Positions 26,869 through 35,754 of a DNA stretch of 50,090 nucleotides are shown piece by piece. The stretch's first letter is position 1, and each line of letters begins with the position of its first letter. Position numbers and translations under genes: made by a program. The notes beneath the pieces were generated by a model. That model made no database searches. It was not told the origin of the DNA and worked only from the letters and a program-made list of their open reading frames with translations. Source of the stretch: Parasutterella secunda (GTDB lineage Bacteria > Pseudomonadota > Gammaproteobacteria > Burkholderiales > Burkholderiaceae_F); the NCBI RefSeq assembly GCF_016901835.1, contig NZ_JACJKX010000015.1, forward strand, positions 1 to 50,090, in the 5' to 3' direction.

Positions 26869-27966
26869 CTATTGAAGCGAAATTTTTTTGTGTTCGCGCA
26901 TCATCTCCATCACCTTATCCAAAGGCAGTGCCTTGATGACTCGACCGTCATGAGTCGGGGTGTCATGGGCAGCAAATAATGAATTGATAATGGCCTCTTC
27001 TGTGGCTTCGATCGTTGCTATGAAAATCGGCGTCATGTCATCGTTGCGAACGACAGACATCGTCTGTTTGGCTAATTTATCGGCCTTATGATCGACCCGA
27101 ACGTCCTCGTTGGTCGAGAAGGCAATCACAAAGTCGCCCGAACCGTTGGAGGCCACGCCGCCCGTTTTAGCCAGTCCCATGAAAGCGCGTTTGGCCACGC
27201 GTTCAAGATTGCGTGCTTCGAGCGGCGCATCGGTTGCGACGATCATCATGATGGAGCCGTCTGCGCTTTCAATTTCTTTCTGGTAGGGGAAACCGCCGAG
27301 AGCCTTGCCGACTTCGACGCCGTTAATGTTCAGTAACCCCCCGAAGTTACTCTGGACAATGACGCCCACTGTATAGCCGCCCATGTTGTCGGGTAGTTTT
27401 CGAGAGGCGGTACCGATACCGCCCTTGAAATTGAACGCTTTGGTACCCGTACCGGCACCCACTCCGCCTTCTTCAACCGGACCGTCTTTGGCTTCTAAAA
27501 TGGCTTTGAGTACATCTTCACGTTTGACAAATCGGGAGCGAATGTCATTGATGGCTCCGTCATTGGTTTCACCCACCACACAGTTGACGGATTGAACGGA
27601 ATCGTTTTCTTCGAAACTGAAAACATAATCAATGATTCCGTCAATGGCCGCGGCCAGATTTAAAGTGTTGGTTAAAACGATCGGCGTTTCAATATTGCCG
27701 AGTTCTTTGACTTGGGGGTATCCGACCATCTTCCCGAAAGCGTTCCCGAGGAAAATACCGGCGGGCACTTTATGTTGAAAGATATTATTTTCGTGCGGGA
27801 CGATCGCAGTGACGCCGGTGCGCATGCCCTTTTTGTCATCAATCAGAGTGACCTGACCGACTTTAACGCCTTTAACGTCAGTGATGGCATTGTTTTTGCC
27901 GGTGGGTAACACACCGAAAGAGATTCCTAATTCGCGAGGGCGTTTGCCTTGGTAGTTTTCAGACAT
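26869..27966 (-). CDS. P1 family peptidase (DmpA/BapA-like aminopeptidase)
   Basis: This 365-residue N-terminal-nucleophile hydrolase belongs to the S58/P1 family (L-aminopeptidase/D-esterase). Precursors of the family cut themselves into two chains to expose a Ser or Thr nucleophile and release N-terminal residues, including D-amino acids and beta-peptides. Family stretches seen are an N-terminal NNAITDVKGVKVGQVTL, VGETNDGAIND, GGVGAGTGTKAF, the region NMGGYTVGVIVQSNFGG around the expected self-cleavage site, and GDFVIAFST. No signal peptide is visible, so it is probably cytosolic. It is a single gene with its own terminator and an AGGAA ribosome site. Substrate is not predictable. Confidence 0.92.
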   Translation of the reverse strand: MSENYQGKRPRELGISFGVLPTGKNNAITDVKGVKVGQVTLIDDKKGMRTGVTAIVPHENNIFQHKVPAGIFLGNAFGKMVGYPQVKELGNIETPIVLTNTLNLAAAIDGIIDYVFSFEENDSVQSVNCVVGETNDGAINDIRSRFVKREDVLKAILEAKDGPVEEGGVGAGTGTKAFNFKGGIGTASRKLPDNMGGYTVGVIVQSNFGGLLNINGVEVGKALGGFPYQKEIESADGSIMMIVATDAPLEARNLERVAKRAFMGLAKTGGVASNGSGDFVIAFSTNEDVRVDHKADKLAKQTMSVVRNDDMTPIFIATIEATEEAIINSLFAAHDTPTHDGRVIKALPLDKVMEMMREHKKISLQ

Positions 27967-28040
27967 GGTCAGAGTTCCTTTCTTCTGAAGCGGTATTCCC
28001 GCAAGGTGATTCGATTAAAGCCTAACTTTAACATTATTGA

Positions 28041-28082
28041 AAAAAAAGAATCCGTCGGGCACAAAGGTTACCGACGGATTTC
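28041..28082 (-). terminator. Rho-independent terminator of valS
   Basis: A perfect 10-bp stem, AATCCGTCGG (28049-28058) against CCGACGGATT (28071-28080), has a 12-nt loop. On the minus strand it runs into CTTTTTTT. It lies about 23 bases after the valS stop. Confidence 0.88.
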
Positions 28083-28103
28083 TTCAGCGCTTAGGTAATG
28101 GAA

Positions 28104-30932
28104 TTAAGCTTTGGGAAGCTTATCCAATTGTTCCTGAACCTTAGCCAACAGTTTGGTGAAATTGGCCAGGCGTTCACGCTCTTGATTCACCACCGCAGCC
28201 GGAGCGCGGGCCGTGAACTTCTCGTTGCTGAGCTTAGCGTTGGCCTTGGCGATTTCGCCTTCCAAGCGAGCAGCTTCTTTGCCGAGACGCTCACGTTCGG
28301 CGGCGACATCAATCTTGACGACCAACATGAGTTTGTAGTCTTCAACAATAGCCACCGGGGCAATCGAACCCTCATTGGCTTTATTGATGTCTTCGCAGAT
28401 GTTCACTTCGCTGACTCGAGCCAGATGCATGATATAAGGAGCAACCGTCTTCAGTACCGTTTCGTCGCCTTCAACAGCAAGCGGAATACGTTGCGAAGGA
28501 GACAATTGCATTTCACCTCGCAGATTACGCACGGCATCAATCATCTGTTTGGTCAGAGCCATTTTGTGATCAGCGCCCGTGTCAGCTCCGGCAAATTGAG
28601 CCTGAGGATAATTTTGAATCATCACAGAGGTTTCTTCGTCTTCTTGACGGGTACCGGCCACCACACTGACTTTCTGCCAGAGCTCTTCGGTGATAAACGG
28701 AATAATCGGGTGCGCCAAGCGCAGCACGGCTTCAAGCACCGTAATCAACGTATGGCGTGTTGCGCGCTGCTGAGCTTCGTTGCCGTTAGCCAACTGAACC
28801 TTGGACAATTCCAGGTACCAGTCACAGTATTGATCCCAGACAAAGGAATAGATGGCATTGGCGGCATTGTCCAGTCGCCATTCGGCAAAAGCTTTTTCCA
28901 CTTCAGCGATCGTGCGATCGAGTTCGCGAAGGATCCATTCATCCACAAAGGAGAGTTCTTGAGGCAAAGAAGCATCCGTTCCACAGTCTTTGCCCTGAAC
29001 GTTCATGAGCACAAAACGCGTGGCGTTCCAGAGCTTATTGCAGAAGTTGCGATAGCCTTCAGCACGGCGCAGATCAAAATTGATGTTGCGACCCAAGGTG
29101 GCATAGGCAGCCATCGTAAAGCGCAAAGCATCGGCACCGTGCGGGGCAATACCGTTGGGATAATTTTTGCGCAGTTTCTTTTCGACTTGCGGGGCTTTTT
29201 CCGGTTGACGCAGGCCACGGGTGTTCTTCTTAATCAGGCTTTCGAGATCGATGCCGTCCATAATGTCCAAAGGATCGAGCGTATTGCCTTCGCTCTTAGA
29301 CATCTTCTTGCCTTCGGCATCGCGCACCAAACCGTGCAGATACACGCCCTTGAAGGGAACGCGGCCGGTGAAGTAGCGCGTCATCATGACCATACGAGCC
29401 ACCCAGAAGAAGATGATGTCGTAGCCAGTCACGAGGATAGAACTCGGCAGGAACAGGTCATAGCCTTCCTGAGCCATCTTTTCTTTGTCGGGCCAGCCTA
29501 AAGTAGAGAAGGGGACCATGGCTGAAGAGAACCACGTATCCAACACGTCTTCATCACGCGTGAGTTTGACACCGGCACCGGCTTGCTTTTGAGCTTCTTC
29601 TTCATCGTGAGCGACGTAGACATTGTCCTTTTCATCGTACCAAGCCGGGATCTGGTGGCCCCACCAAAGTTGACGAGACAGGCACCAGTCCTGAATGTTT
29701 TCAAGCCATTGACGATAAACACCGCGCCATTCTTTGGGCTGAATGTTGACCTCACCGGACTCGATCGCTTCCAGACCGATCTCTCCGATTGATTTGCCGG
29801 GGAAGTGTGCACCCTCAGGAGCCGGCTTACTCATTGCCATGTACCACTGTTCCGAGAGCATCGGCTCGACGATTTCGCCCGTACGGCTCACACGCGGCAC
29901 CATGTGCTTGTGATCCTTAATACCCACCAACAGTCCCAAGGCTTTCAGGTCCTCAATGACTGCTTTACGGGCTTCATAGCGATCCATGCCGCGGTATTTT
30001 TCAGGAACGTTGTCGTTCATCTTGGCCGTCTTCGTTAAAACGGACAAGGGTTTCAAATGGTGACGTTGACCGACAGCGAAGTCATTGAAGTCATGGGCCG
30101 GGGTAATTTTCACGCAGCCGGAACCGAATTCGCGATCGACGTACTCGTCGGCAATCACAGGAATCGTGCGGTTGCAAAGCGGAAGAACGAGTTCTTTTCC
30201 GACCAACGCTTGGTAGCGTTCATCTTCAGGGTGAACGGCAACGGCTTGGTCACCGAAAAGCGTTTCGGGACGAGTCGTGGCCACAACCACACCTTCGCCG
30301 CCGTCGGCTGCAGGATAACGGATTTCCCACAGATGGCCGTTTTCTTCTTCACTTTCGACTTCGAGGTCACTGACGGCACTTTGCAGCTTCGGATCCCAGT
30401 TCACCAGGCGCGTGCCGCGGTAGATAAGGCCGTCGTTATAGAGCTTCACAAAGGTATCGACAACAACCTTGGAGAGCTTTTTGTCCATCGTGAAGTACAG
30501 ACGATCCCAATCGACCGAGTCACCCATACGGCGAATTTGTTGCAGAATCGTGCCGCCGGAGAACTTTTGCCACTCCCACACGCGAGCGATGAAGTCTTCG
30601 CGCTTCATGTCACGGCGATTGAGCCCTTCTTTTTCAAGTTGGCGTTCCACCACGATCTGGGTGGCGATACCGGCGTGGTCGGTGCCTGGAACCCAAGCGG
30701 TGTTATATCCCTTCATGCGGTGATAACGCACAAGCGTATCCATAACCGTTTGGTTAAAAGCATGACCCATGTGCAAAATGCCCGTAATGTTGGGAGGAGG
30801 CAATTGGATACTGAAAGAGGGTTTGGAGGGATCCTGTTTGCCGGCAAAATAGCCGCGCTTTTCCCAGGTTTCATACCAGCGCTTTTCAATTTGTGCCGGT
30901 TCAAAGCTCTTGGCAAGTTCTTCTGTACTCAT
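28104..30932 (-). CDS. valS: Valyl-tRNA synthetase
   Basis: This class I aminoacyl-tRNA synthetase charges tRNA-Val and edits mischarged threonine. It has 942 residues, the normal length. The HIGH-type motif is HMGH at 54-57 ([12 protein letters not shown]) and KMSKS is at 543-547. The CP1 editing domain lies between (about 210-360), with [10 protein letters not shown] and [11 protein letters not shown]. The anticodon-binding domain is followed by a C-terminal coiled coil (about 875-940, rich in Glu, Lys and Leu) that contacts the tRNA. It is the last gene of the pepA-holC-small protein-valS set, an order shared by other Burkholderiales. Confidence 0.98.
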   Translation of the reverse strand: MSTEELAKSFEPAQIEKRWYETWEKRGYFAGKQDPSKPSFSIQLPPPNITGILHMGHAFNQTVMDTLVRYHRMKGYNTAWVPGTDHAGIATQIVVERQLEKEGLNRRDMKREDFIARVWEWQKFSGGTILQQIRRMGDSVDWDRLYFTMDKKLSKVVVDTFVKLYNDGLIYRGTRLVNWDPKLQSAVSDLEVESEEENGHLWEIRYPAADGGEGVVVATTRPETLFGDQAVAVHPEDERYQALVGKELVLPLCNRTIPVIADEYVDREFGSGCVKITPAHDFNDFAVGQRHHLKPLSVLTKTAKMNDNVPEKYRGMDRYEARKAVIEDLKALGLLVGIKDHKHMVPRVSRTGEIVEPMLSEQWYMAMSKPAPEGAHFPGKSIGEIGLEAIESGEVNIQPKEWRGVYRQWLENIQDWCLSRQLWWGHQIPAWYDEKDNVYVAHDEEEAQKQAGAGVKLTRDEDVLDTWFSSAMVPFSTLGWPDKEKMAQEGYDLFLPSSILVTGYDIIFFWVARMVMMTRYFTGRVPFKGVYLHGLVRDAEGKKMSKSEGNTLDPLDIMDGIDLESLIKKNTRGLRQPEKAPQVEKKLRKNYPNGIAPHGADALRFTMAAYATLGRNINFDLRRAEGYRNFCNKLWNATRFVLMNVQGKDCGTDASLPQELSFVDEWILRELDRTIAEVEKAFAEWRLDNAANAIYSFVWDQYCDWYLELSKVQLANGNEAQQRATRHTLITVLEAVLRLAHPIIPFITEELWQKVSVVAGTRQEDEETSVMIQNYPQAQFAGADTGADHKMALTKQMIDAVRNLRGEMQLSPSQRIPLAVEGDETVLKTVAPYIMHLARVSEVNICEDINKANEGSIAPVAIVEDYKLMLVVKIDVAAERERLGKEAARLEGEIAKANAKLSNEKFTARAPAAVVNQERERLANFTKLLAKVQEQLDKLPKA

Positions 30933-30973
30933 TTTTCAGTCTTTCTTTACAAAGTTTCAGTCATTCGATTGTA

Positions 30974-31339
30974 TTACGACAAAGTCGAACGTTTGTCGGA
31001 TTGTACGATCTTTTCGATTTCTTCATGCACCGCTTCTTTAACAGCCGCTCGCAATTGATTGGTTAAGTCGGCGCGAAGACGATGGTAGCTGTTGTTGATC
31101 GCCATGCTCAGAATATCATCCATCTGAGCCGAAACATTTTCAGCAATGCGGTCACCGGCCAATACAAGAGCCATTTCTTTATCTGAAAGGGCTCCTCCCT
31201 CTTGGGGCATTGTCGGCATTCTCACCGGTTCGAGCACTCGGCTTAATTTGTCCCACGAGACATTGATGCGGTCGTTTAAAACCGGAATGTCATCGTAGTG
31301 GGCAATGGTCGGTTCCTTTCGGAGGAGTTCATTGGTCAT
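30974..31339 (-). CDS. Small protein between holC and valS (DUF2486-like)
   Basis: This is a 121-residue cytosolic protein. The start is set at the ATG at 31339 because a strong AAGGAGG precedes it within the end of holC. Longer in-frame starts (31363, 31507) would overlap holC. The N-terminus, with HYDDIPVLNDRI, and the position between holC and valS resemble the DUF2486 family of Burkholderiales. The second half is alpha-helical and charged (LRAAVKEAVHEEIEKIVQSD). Function is unknown, and the family link rests mainly on position and a short motif. Confidence 0.7.
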   Translation of the reverse strand: MTNELLRKEPTIAHYDDIPVLNDRINVSWDKLSRVLEPVRMPTMPQEGGALSDKEMALVLAGDRIAENVSAQMDDILSMAINNSYHRLRADLTNQLRAAVKEAVHEEIEKIVQSDKRSTLS

Positions 31340-31343
31340 GTGT

Positions 31344-31781
31344 TTAGTGACCTCCTTGGTCATGGGCGACGGGAGCCATTCCCGCCGATCGGTAAATCTT
31401 AAAGCGTTCGCGAGCCGGCTGCCTTTCAGCTTCAGAAGTGCCGACAATATCAATGACTCGTCCGAATCGTCCGAAAAGCACGGACCAGTTATCGGGCACC
31501 TCGTCATCGAGCAAAATCAATACATCGCGAGCAGGTAAAAGCGTTTCATCAGTGTGGTAAACAATGGGCGTTTCGGCGGCGAGCTCATCGTCAGCCGCTA
31601 CATGCGGATAAAACCCGGTGGGTTCAAAACTCCAAAGTTGGCGAACAAAAAAGTCAAGCTTATGACGGTCTTTTGTCCACACCGCCAGGGTCAGGTTGTT
31701 GGCTCGAGCCTTTCTGACCACACGACAGGCGTATAAAAGCCTGTTGGTGACATTGAAGTGAAAATCAATGCGTTGAGCCAT
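31344..31781 (-). CDS. holC: DNA polymerase III subunit chi
   Basis: Chi is a clamp-loader-associated subunit that links the replisome to single-strand binding protein. It has 145 residues. Family motifs are the N-terminal IDFHFNV, LLYACRVVRKAR, WTKD...LDFFVRQLWSFEP.GFYPHV, and the Asp-rich VLILLDDEVPDNW. It starts only a few bases after pepA ends and runs into the ribosome site of the next small gene, so the set is probably one transcript. Confidence 0.93.
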   Translation of the reverse strand: MAQRIDFHFNVTNRLLYACRVVRKARANNLTLAVWTKDRHKLDFFVRQLWSFEPTGFYPHVAADDELAAETPIVYHTDETLLPARDVLILLDDEVPDNWSVLFGRFGRVIDIVGTSEAERQPARERFKIYRSAGMAPVAHDQGGH

Positions 31782-31787
31782 GTTCGC

Positions 31788-33263
31788 TTACTCGGCAAAA
31801 GCAGCCATTTGATGCAGCAAAACCATCAAAAGGGGAACGGGGCGTCCGGTGGAATGAGCGTTTTTCCCGCCTCTGAAAGCTGTCGCAGCGACATCCAGGT
31901 GAGCCCAGGGGGTATCCTCATCGACAAACTGAGACAGGAACGTTGCCGCTACGCACGAGCCACCGATACCGCGCGGGCCGGTATTGACACAGTCGGCCAC
32001 ATTGCTCTTTAAGAGTTCTTCAAATCGACGGCCACCGTAAGGAAGAGTCCAGACAGCATCGTGAGCGACGTCGGCAGAAGTTTCAATCATGTCGCAAAGA
32101 ACCGGATCGTTGACAAAGAGTCCGCTGATGTCAGAGCCCAACGCAACTTCCACGGCGCCCGTCAACGTCGCCACATCGATCACTGCCTGAGGTTTAAAGC
32201 GAGCTGAATAACTCAGGGCATCGGCCAAAATCAGACGTCCTTCGGCATCAGTATTGGTAATTTCAACCGTTTTACCCGAAAGCGTGCGGATGACATCGGA
32301 AGGCTTATAGGCAGCCCCGTCGGGTAAATTTTCACAGGCAGGAATCAAAGCCGCGAGATTTAAGGGCCATTTCTGTGAGGCCACGGCCTCAAAAACAGCG
32401 AGAACCGCAGCGCCGCCCGACATGTCGTACTTCATGTCCGTGATGTGCGCAGAAGGTTTCAGGCACAGGCCGCCTGCGTCGAGCGTAATGGCTTTACCCA
32501 CAAGGCAAACGGGAGCATCGTCTTTGGTAGCACCCGTGTAGTGCAATTCAATGAAGCGGGGAGCTTCGCGAGAGCCCTGAGCTACCGCTAAAAAGGCATT
32601 CATGCCGATTTTTCGGGCGGCTTTTTCATCGTGAATTTTGATCGTGACGCCTTTAAGTTTCGCGAGTTTCTGAGCCTCATCGGCCAAATACGAAGGCGTA
32701 CAGATATTGGCAGGCAAATTGCCCCAGACTTTCGCTCGATTGACTGCACCGGCAATCGCTTCGCCGATTTTGGCTGCTTCGCTCAGAGCCACACCTTTTT
32801 GTGAGACGATGATGCTGACTCGGCGCTTGGCTAAAAGGGAGCGATTTTCCTCTGTCAAAGGTTCAAAGGCAGAGCCCGCAGCCATTGCGATTTGCAATAC
32901 CGACCACTCTTCAGTTTTGGTCTCGAGTCGCCAATCATCAAGCATTACGGAAACCGTTTCGGCACGAGTGGCAGAAAAAGCGGCATGAGCGGCTCGGGTG
33001 AGCGCCTCTTCGTCAAAATTGTCTTCCGGCCCCAATCCGACCAGAATCAATTCACGGGTTGCCAATCCCATCGGACGCAAAACCCGAGTGACTTCTCCGA
33101 CGTTGGCTTTAAAACCATCGATTGCAACCATGTCGCTGATACTGTTTAAGAGCCCCTGAGCATCCGTTTGTGTGCGCGGAGTTTCAGATTTTTCAAAAAG
33201 ACCGATGATCAACGCCTGGGTGTTGATTTTGGTGATGGATTGATTTTTGACGGAGAGCTTCAA
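31788..33263 (-). CDS. pepA: Leucyl aminopeptidase (cytosol aminopeptidase PepA)
   Basis: This two-metal M17 aminopeptidase removes N-terminal residues from peptides. In E. coli PepA also binds DNA in site-specific recombination at cer/xer sites and in regulation of carAB. The M17 signature NTDAEGRL is present, with metal ligands in GKAITLDAGGLCLKP and DMKYDMSGGAA. The start is uncertain: a TTG at 33263 gives MKLSVKNQ, which matches the family N-terminus and has an AGGGA ribosome site. A TTG at 33284 adds seven residues. It is the first gene of the operon with holC and valS. Confidence 0.93.
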   Translation of the reverse strand: MKLSVKNQSITKINTQALIIGLFEKSETPRTQTDAQGLLNSISDMVAIDGFKANVGEVTRVLRPMGLATRELILVGLGPEDNFDEEALTRAAHAAFSATRAETVSVMLDDWRLETKTEEWSVLQIAMAAGSAFEPLTEENRSLLAKRRVSIIVSQKGVALSEAAKIGEAIAGAVNRAKVWGNLPANICTPSYLADEAQKLAKLKGVTIKIHDEKAARKIGMNAFLAVAQGSREAPRFIELHYTGATKDDAPVCLVGKAITLDAGGLCLKPSAHITDMKYDMSGGAAVLAVFEAVASQKWPLNLAALIPACENLPDGAAYKPSDVIRTLSGKTVEITNTDAEGRLILADALSYSARFKPQAVIDVATLTGAVEVALGSDISGLFVNDPVLCDMIETSADVAHDAVWTLPYGGRRFEELLKSNVADCVNTGPRGIGGSCVAATFLSQFVDEDTPWAHLDVAATAFRGGKNAHSTGRPVPLLMVLLHQMAAFAE

Positions 33264-33434
33264 TTTGGTTATCCCTGCAAACAATAGTCTTGAACCTGAT
33301 TATTTTAAAGAAAACTGACTGATTTTCCTACGGTTTTTCTAAGCAAAATCGGGCATTGAATCACAAAAAACGATCATTGCCTGTTTATAATGAACATTCA
33401 GGGATTTGAAAGCAGTAAACGAGGAGTGTTGAAC

Positions 33435-33839
33435 ATGACAGCTTGCCCGAAATTACGCCTGTCTCGTCAGACAAAAGATATTGAATTGCTGTTGCCGTTT
33501 TATCGTGACGGTTTGGGTTTTGAAGTACTCGATCGCAGTGAAAATGTCGACGGGATGGATACGGTTTTGCTCGGTCACAAGGACTGGCCTTATCAATTTG
33601 AATTTGCTCAGATCAGAGGGGCTGATACCGCTCCCCGTGCCCCCTCTTCCGAACACTATCGGGTCTTTTGCATTGAAGAGGATGAACATTGGGCTGCTCG
33701 ATTAGCCGCCATGTTCCAGGCCGGTGTTCCTCAGGTCACGCCCCCGATTCAATATGTCAACGGTAAGTGGCCGTGTGTGGCGTATGAAGACGCAGACGGC
33801 TATCGTGTGGTGCTTGTCCACGGTAAATGGAAAAAATAA
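33435..33839 (+). CDS. VOC (vicinal oxygen chelate) family protein
   Basis: This 134-residue, single glyoxalase-fold protein begins at the ATG at 33435 behind a GAGGAG ribosome site. It shows the betaalphabetabetabeta pattern (LRLSRQTKDIELLLPFYRDG LGFEVL, then a C-terminal AYEDADGYRVVLVHGKW). It is similar to small YycE-type members of the superfamily, which includes glyoxalase I, bleomycin-resistance proteins and dioxygenases. No substrate can be assigned. Confidence 0.8.
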   Translation: MTACPKLRLSRQTKDIELLLPFYRDGLGFEVLDRSENVDGMDTVLLGHKDWPYQFEFAQIRGADTAPRAPSSEHYRVFCIEEDEHWAARLAAMFQAGVPQVTPPIQYVNGKWPCVAYEDADGYRVVLVHGKWKK

Positions 33840-33871
33840 TTTTTTTTCCTGACGGTCAATAGACCGGTTGA

Positions 33872-33902
33872 GGCGCCCCTGATTCTTTTGAGCTCGGGCG
33901 CC
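33872..33902 (+). terminator. Hairpin between the VOC and GNAT genes
   Basis: GGCGCCC (33872-33878) pairs with GGGCGCC (33896-33902) across a 17-nt loop, followed by ATTATTTT. It may be a weak terminator for the VOC gene, or a structure near the GNAT ribosome site at 33911. Confidence 0.45.
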
Positions 33903-33920
33903 ATTATTTTGGAGAATGTG

Positions 33921-34430
33921 ATGATTCAATTAAGAACGGCAACGCTCGAAGATGCGCAGGCTCTTGCAGAAGTTGAAAAGGCCTCTTTTCCTGAAGCCGA
34001 GGCATGCAGCTTGGAGAATTTCAAAAAACGTCTGGCTGTTTTTGCCGATTGTTTCATCGTGCTTGAAGAGGACGGTGAAGTCTGTGGCCTCATTGACGGG
34101 ATGGTGACCGATCAACAAACCATTACTGATGATCTTTATGAGGATGCAAAGCTTCATAACCCAAAAGGCGCGTGGCAAAGTATTTTCGGCCTGGCGGTGA
34201 TGCCTACTAAACGCCATCGGGGCTACGCGTCTTTATTGATGATGGAAATGATTGAAAAAGCCAGAGGAGAAAATCGCCGAGGCGTTATTTTGACCTGTAA
34301 GGAAAAACTCATCCCGTTTTATGAGCAGTTCGGTTTTGTCAATAAGGGGCTTTCTGCATCGGTTCATGGCGGCGCGGCCTGGTATGACATGGTGCTTGAT
34401 TTTTCCAATCAACCTGCCTCCGGTTTCTAG
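33921..34430 (+). CDS. GNAT family N-acetyltransferase
   Basis: This 169-residue cytosolic protein uses the ATG at 33921 with GGAG six bases before it. The acetyl-CoA-binding motif A is present as IFGLAVMPTKRHRGYASLL (R-x-x-G-x-A pattern), followed by FYEQFGFVNKG. It resembles the serotonin/arylalkylamine N-acetyltransferase-like group of bacterial GNATs. The substrate is unknown, though small amines are a possibility given the nearby ornithine decarboxylase. It is followed by the U32 gene 11 bases later. Confidence 0.85.
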   Translation: MIQLRTATLEDAQALAEVEKASFPEAEACSLENFKKRLAVFADCFIVLEEDGEVCGLIDGMVTDQQTITDDLYEDAKLHNPKGAWQSIFGLAVMPTKRHRGYASLLMMEMIEKARGENRRGVILTCKEKLIPFYEQFGFVNKGLSASVHGGAAWYDMVLDFSNQPASGF

Positions 34431-34441
34431 AGTTTGAGATT

Positions 34442-35698
34442 ATGTTAAAGCGCAGTGATTTTGAAATCATGGCTCCGGTGGGTTCTCGAGAGTCCCTCTT
34501 TGCAGCCATTCAGGCCAAGGCCGATGCTGTTTATTTCGGAGTGGAGCAACTCAATATGCGAGCCCACTCGGCTAAAACTTTCACGATTGCCGATTTAAAG
34601 GAAATCGCTCAGATTTGTCGAGAACACGGCATTAAAAGCTACCTGACGGTCAATACGATTATCTATGATGAAGAGCGTCCGCTCATGCGTGAAATCCTCG
34701 ATGCCGCCAAAGAGGCTGCTATCGATGCGATTATTGCGTCGGATGTGGCGGTGATGAGTTATTGCCGTCAGATCGGTCTGGAAGTGCACCTGTCTACGCA
34801 ATTGAATATTTCCAATGTTGAGTCGCTTCGCTTTTTTGCTCAATTTGCCGATGTCGTGGTTCTTGCGCGTGAATTGACTCTCAAGCAGGTAGCGGTGATC
34901 GCTCGGGCGATTAAAGAGGAAAATATCTGCGGGCCCTCGGGCAATCCGGTGCGCATTGAGATGTTTTGCCACGGGGCGCTTTGTATGGCTGTGAGCGGCA
35001 AGTGTTATTTGAGTTTGTCCACTCGTGGCTACAGTGCCAATCGTGGCAGTTGCATTCAAACGTGCAGACGCTCTTACATTGCCAAAGACAAAGAGCGTGA
35101 CATTGAGTTCGAAATCGACAATGAATACATCATGAGTCCGAAAGATCTGAAGACCATCGGATTTTTGGACAGAATGGTCAAAGCCGGCGTAAGAGTCTTC
35201 AAAATTGAGGGCCGCGCACGCGGTCCGGAATACGTCAGAACGGTTGTCGAGTGTTACGACGAGGCGTTGCACGCCATCGCCGAAGGACGTTGGAGCGAAG
35301 CGCTCTCCACGTCTTGGGACGCACGTCTGGCAACGGTCTTTAATCGCGGATTTTGGGATGGCTTTTACCTCGGACAGCCCGTGGGAGAGCTCACCGAACA
35401 CTACGGTTCGAGAGCAACAGAGAAGAAGTGTTATACCGGTAAGTGTTTGAAATACTACTCGAAACTGGGCGTGGCAGAATTTTTGGTTCAAGCTCAGAAC
35501 TTTAAACTCGGTGAAAAACTTTTGATCACCGGTCCCACGACCGGGGCCGTGTATGTGACGCCTGAGACCATTTTGGTCGATGACGTTGCTCAGCAAAATA
35601 TTGAAAAGGGGATGGATATCACGTTTAAAGTGAAGGAAAAAGTACGAGAAAACGATAAACTGTACGTTGTTCGTCCCGTTAATCCGGACGCAGAGTAA
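34442..35698 (+). CDS. Peptidase U32 family protein
   Basis: This 418-residue protein has a TIM-barrel-like N-terminal domain (IMAPVGSRESLFAAIQAKADAVYFG, VHLSTQLNISNVE). The U32 signature EMFCHGALCMAVSGKCYLS is at about 180, with several Cys (CHGALC, GKCYLS, GSCIQTCRR) that may bind an iron-sulfur cluster. Characterised members such as TrhP and RlhA hydroxylate tRNA or 23S rRNA rather than cleave proteins, so the peptidase label should not be taken literally. A C-terminal small domain (about 330-418) is present. It probably shares a transcript with the GNAT gene. Confidence 0.88.
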   Translation: MLKRSDFEIMAPVGSRESLFAAIQAKADAVYFGVEQLNMRAHSAKTFTIADLKEIAQICREHGIKSYLTVNTIIYDEERPLMREILDAAKEAAIDAIIASDVAVMSYCRQIGLEVHLSTQLNISNVESLRFFAQFADVVVLARELTLKQVAVIARAIKEENICGPSGNPVRIEMFCHGALCMAVSGKCYLSLSTRGYSANRGSCIQTCRRSYIAKDKERDIEFEIDNEYIMSPKDLKTIGFLDRMVKAGVRVFKIEGRARGPEYVRTVVECYDEALHAIAEGRWSEALSTSWDARLATVFNRGFWDGFYLGQPVGELTEHYGSRATEKKCYTGKCLKYYSKLGVAEFLVQAQNFKLGEKLLITGPTTGAVYVTPETILVDDVAQQNIEKGMDITFKVKEKVRENDKLYVVRPVNPDAE

Positions 35699-35754
35699 AA
35701 CTGTTTTAATCTGTCAAACCGTCAACGCATAAATTTTTCCTATGGGATTGCGCT

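Noticed and set aside
28098-29501. Long open frame of 467 codons on the + strand
   Set aside because: It is antisense to the C-terminal half of valS, rich in His, Phe and Arg, has no recognisable domain and arises from valS codon usage. The same holds for the + frame at 30057-31058.
34595-35596. Minus-strand frame of 333 codons
   Set aside because: It is antisense to the U32 gene, which has clear motifs in its own frame. The antisense product has no coherent domain.
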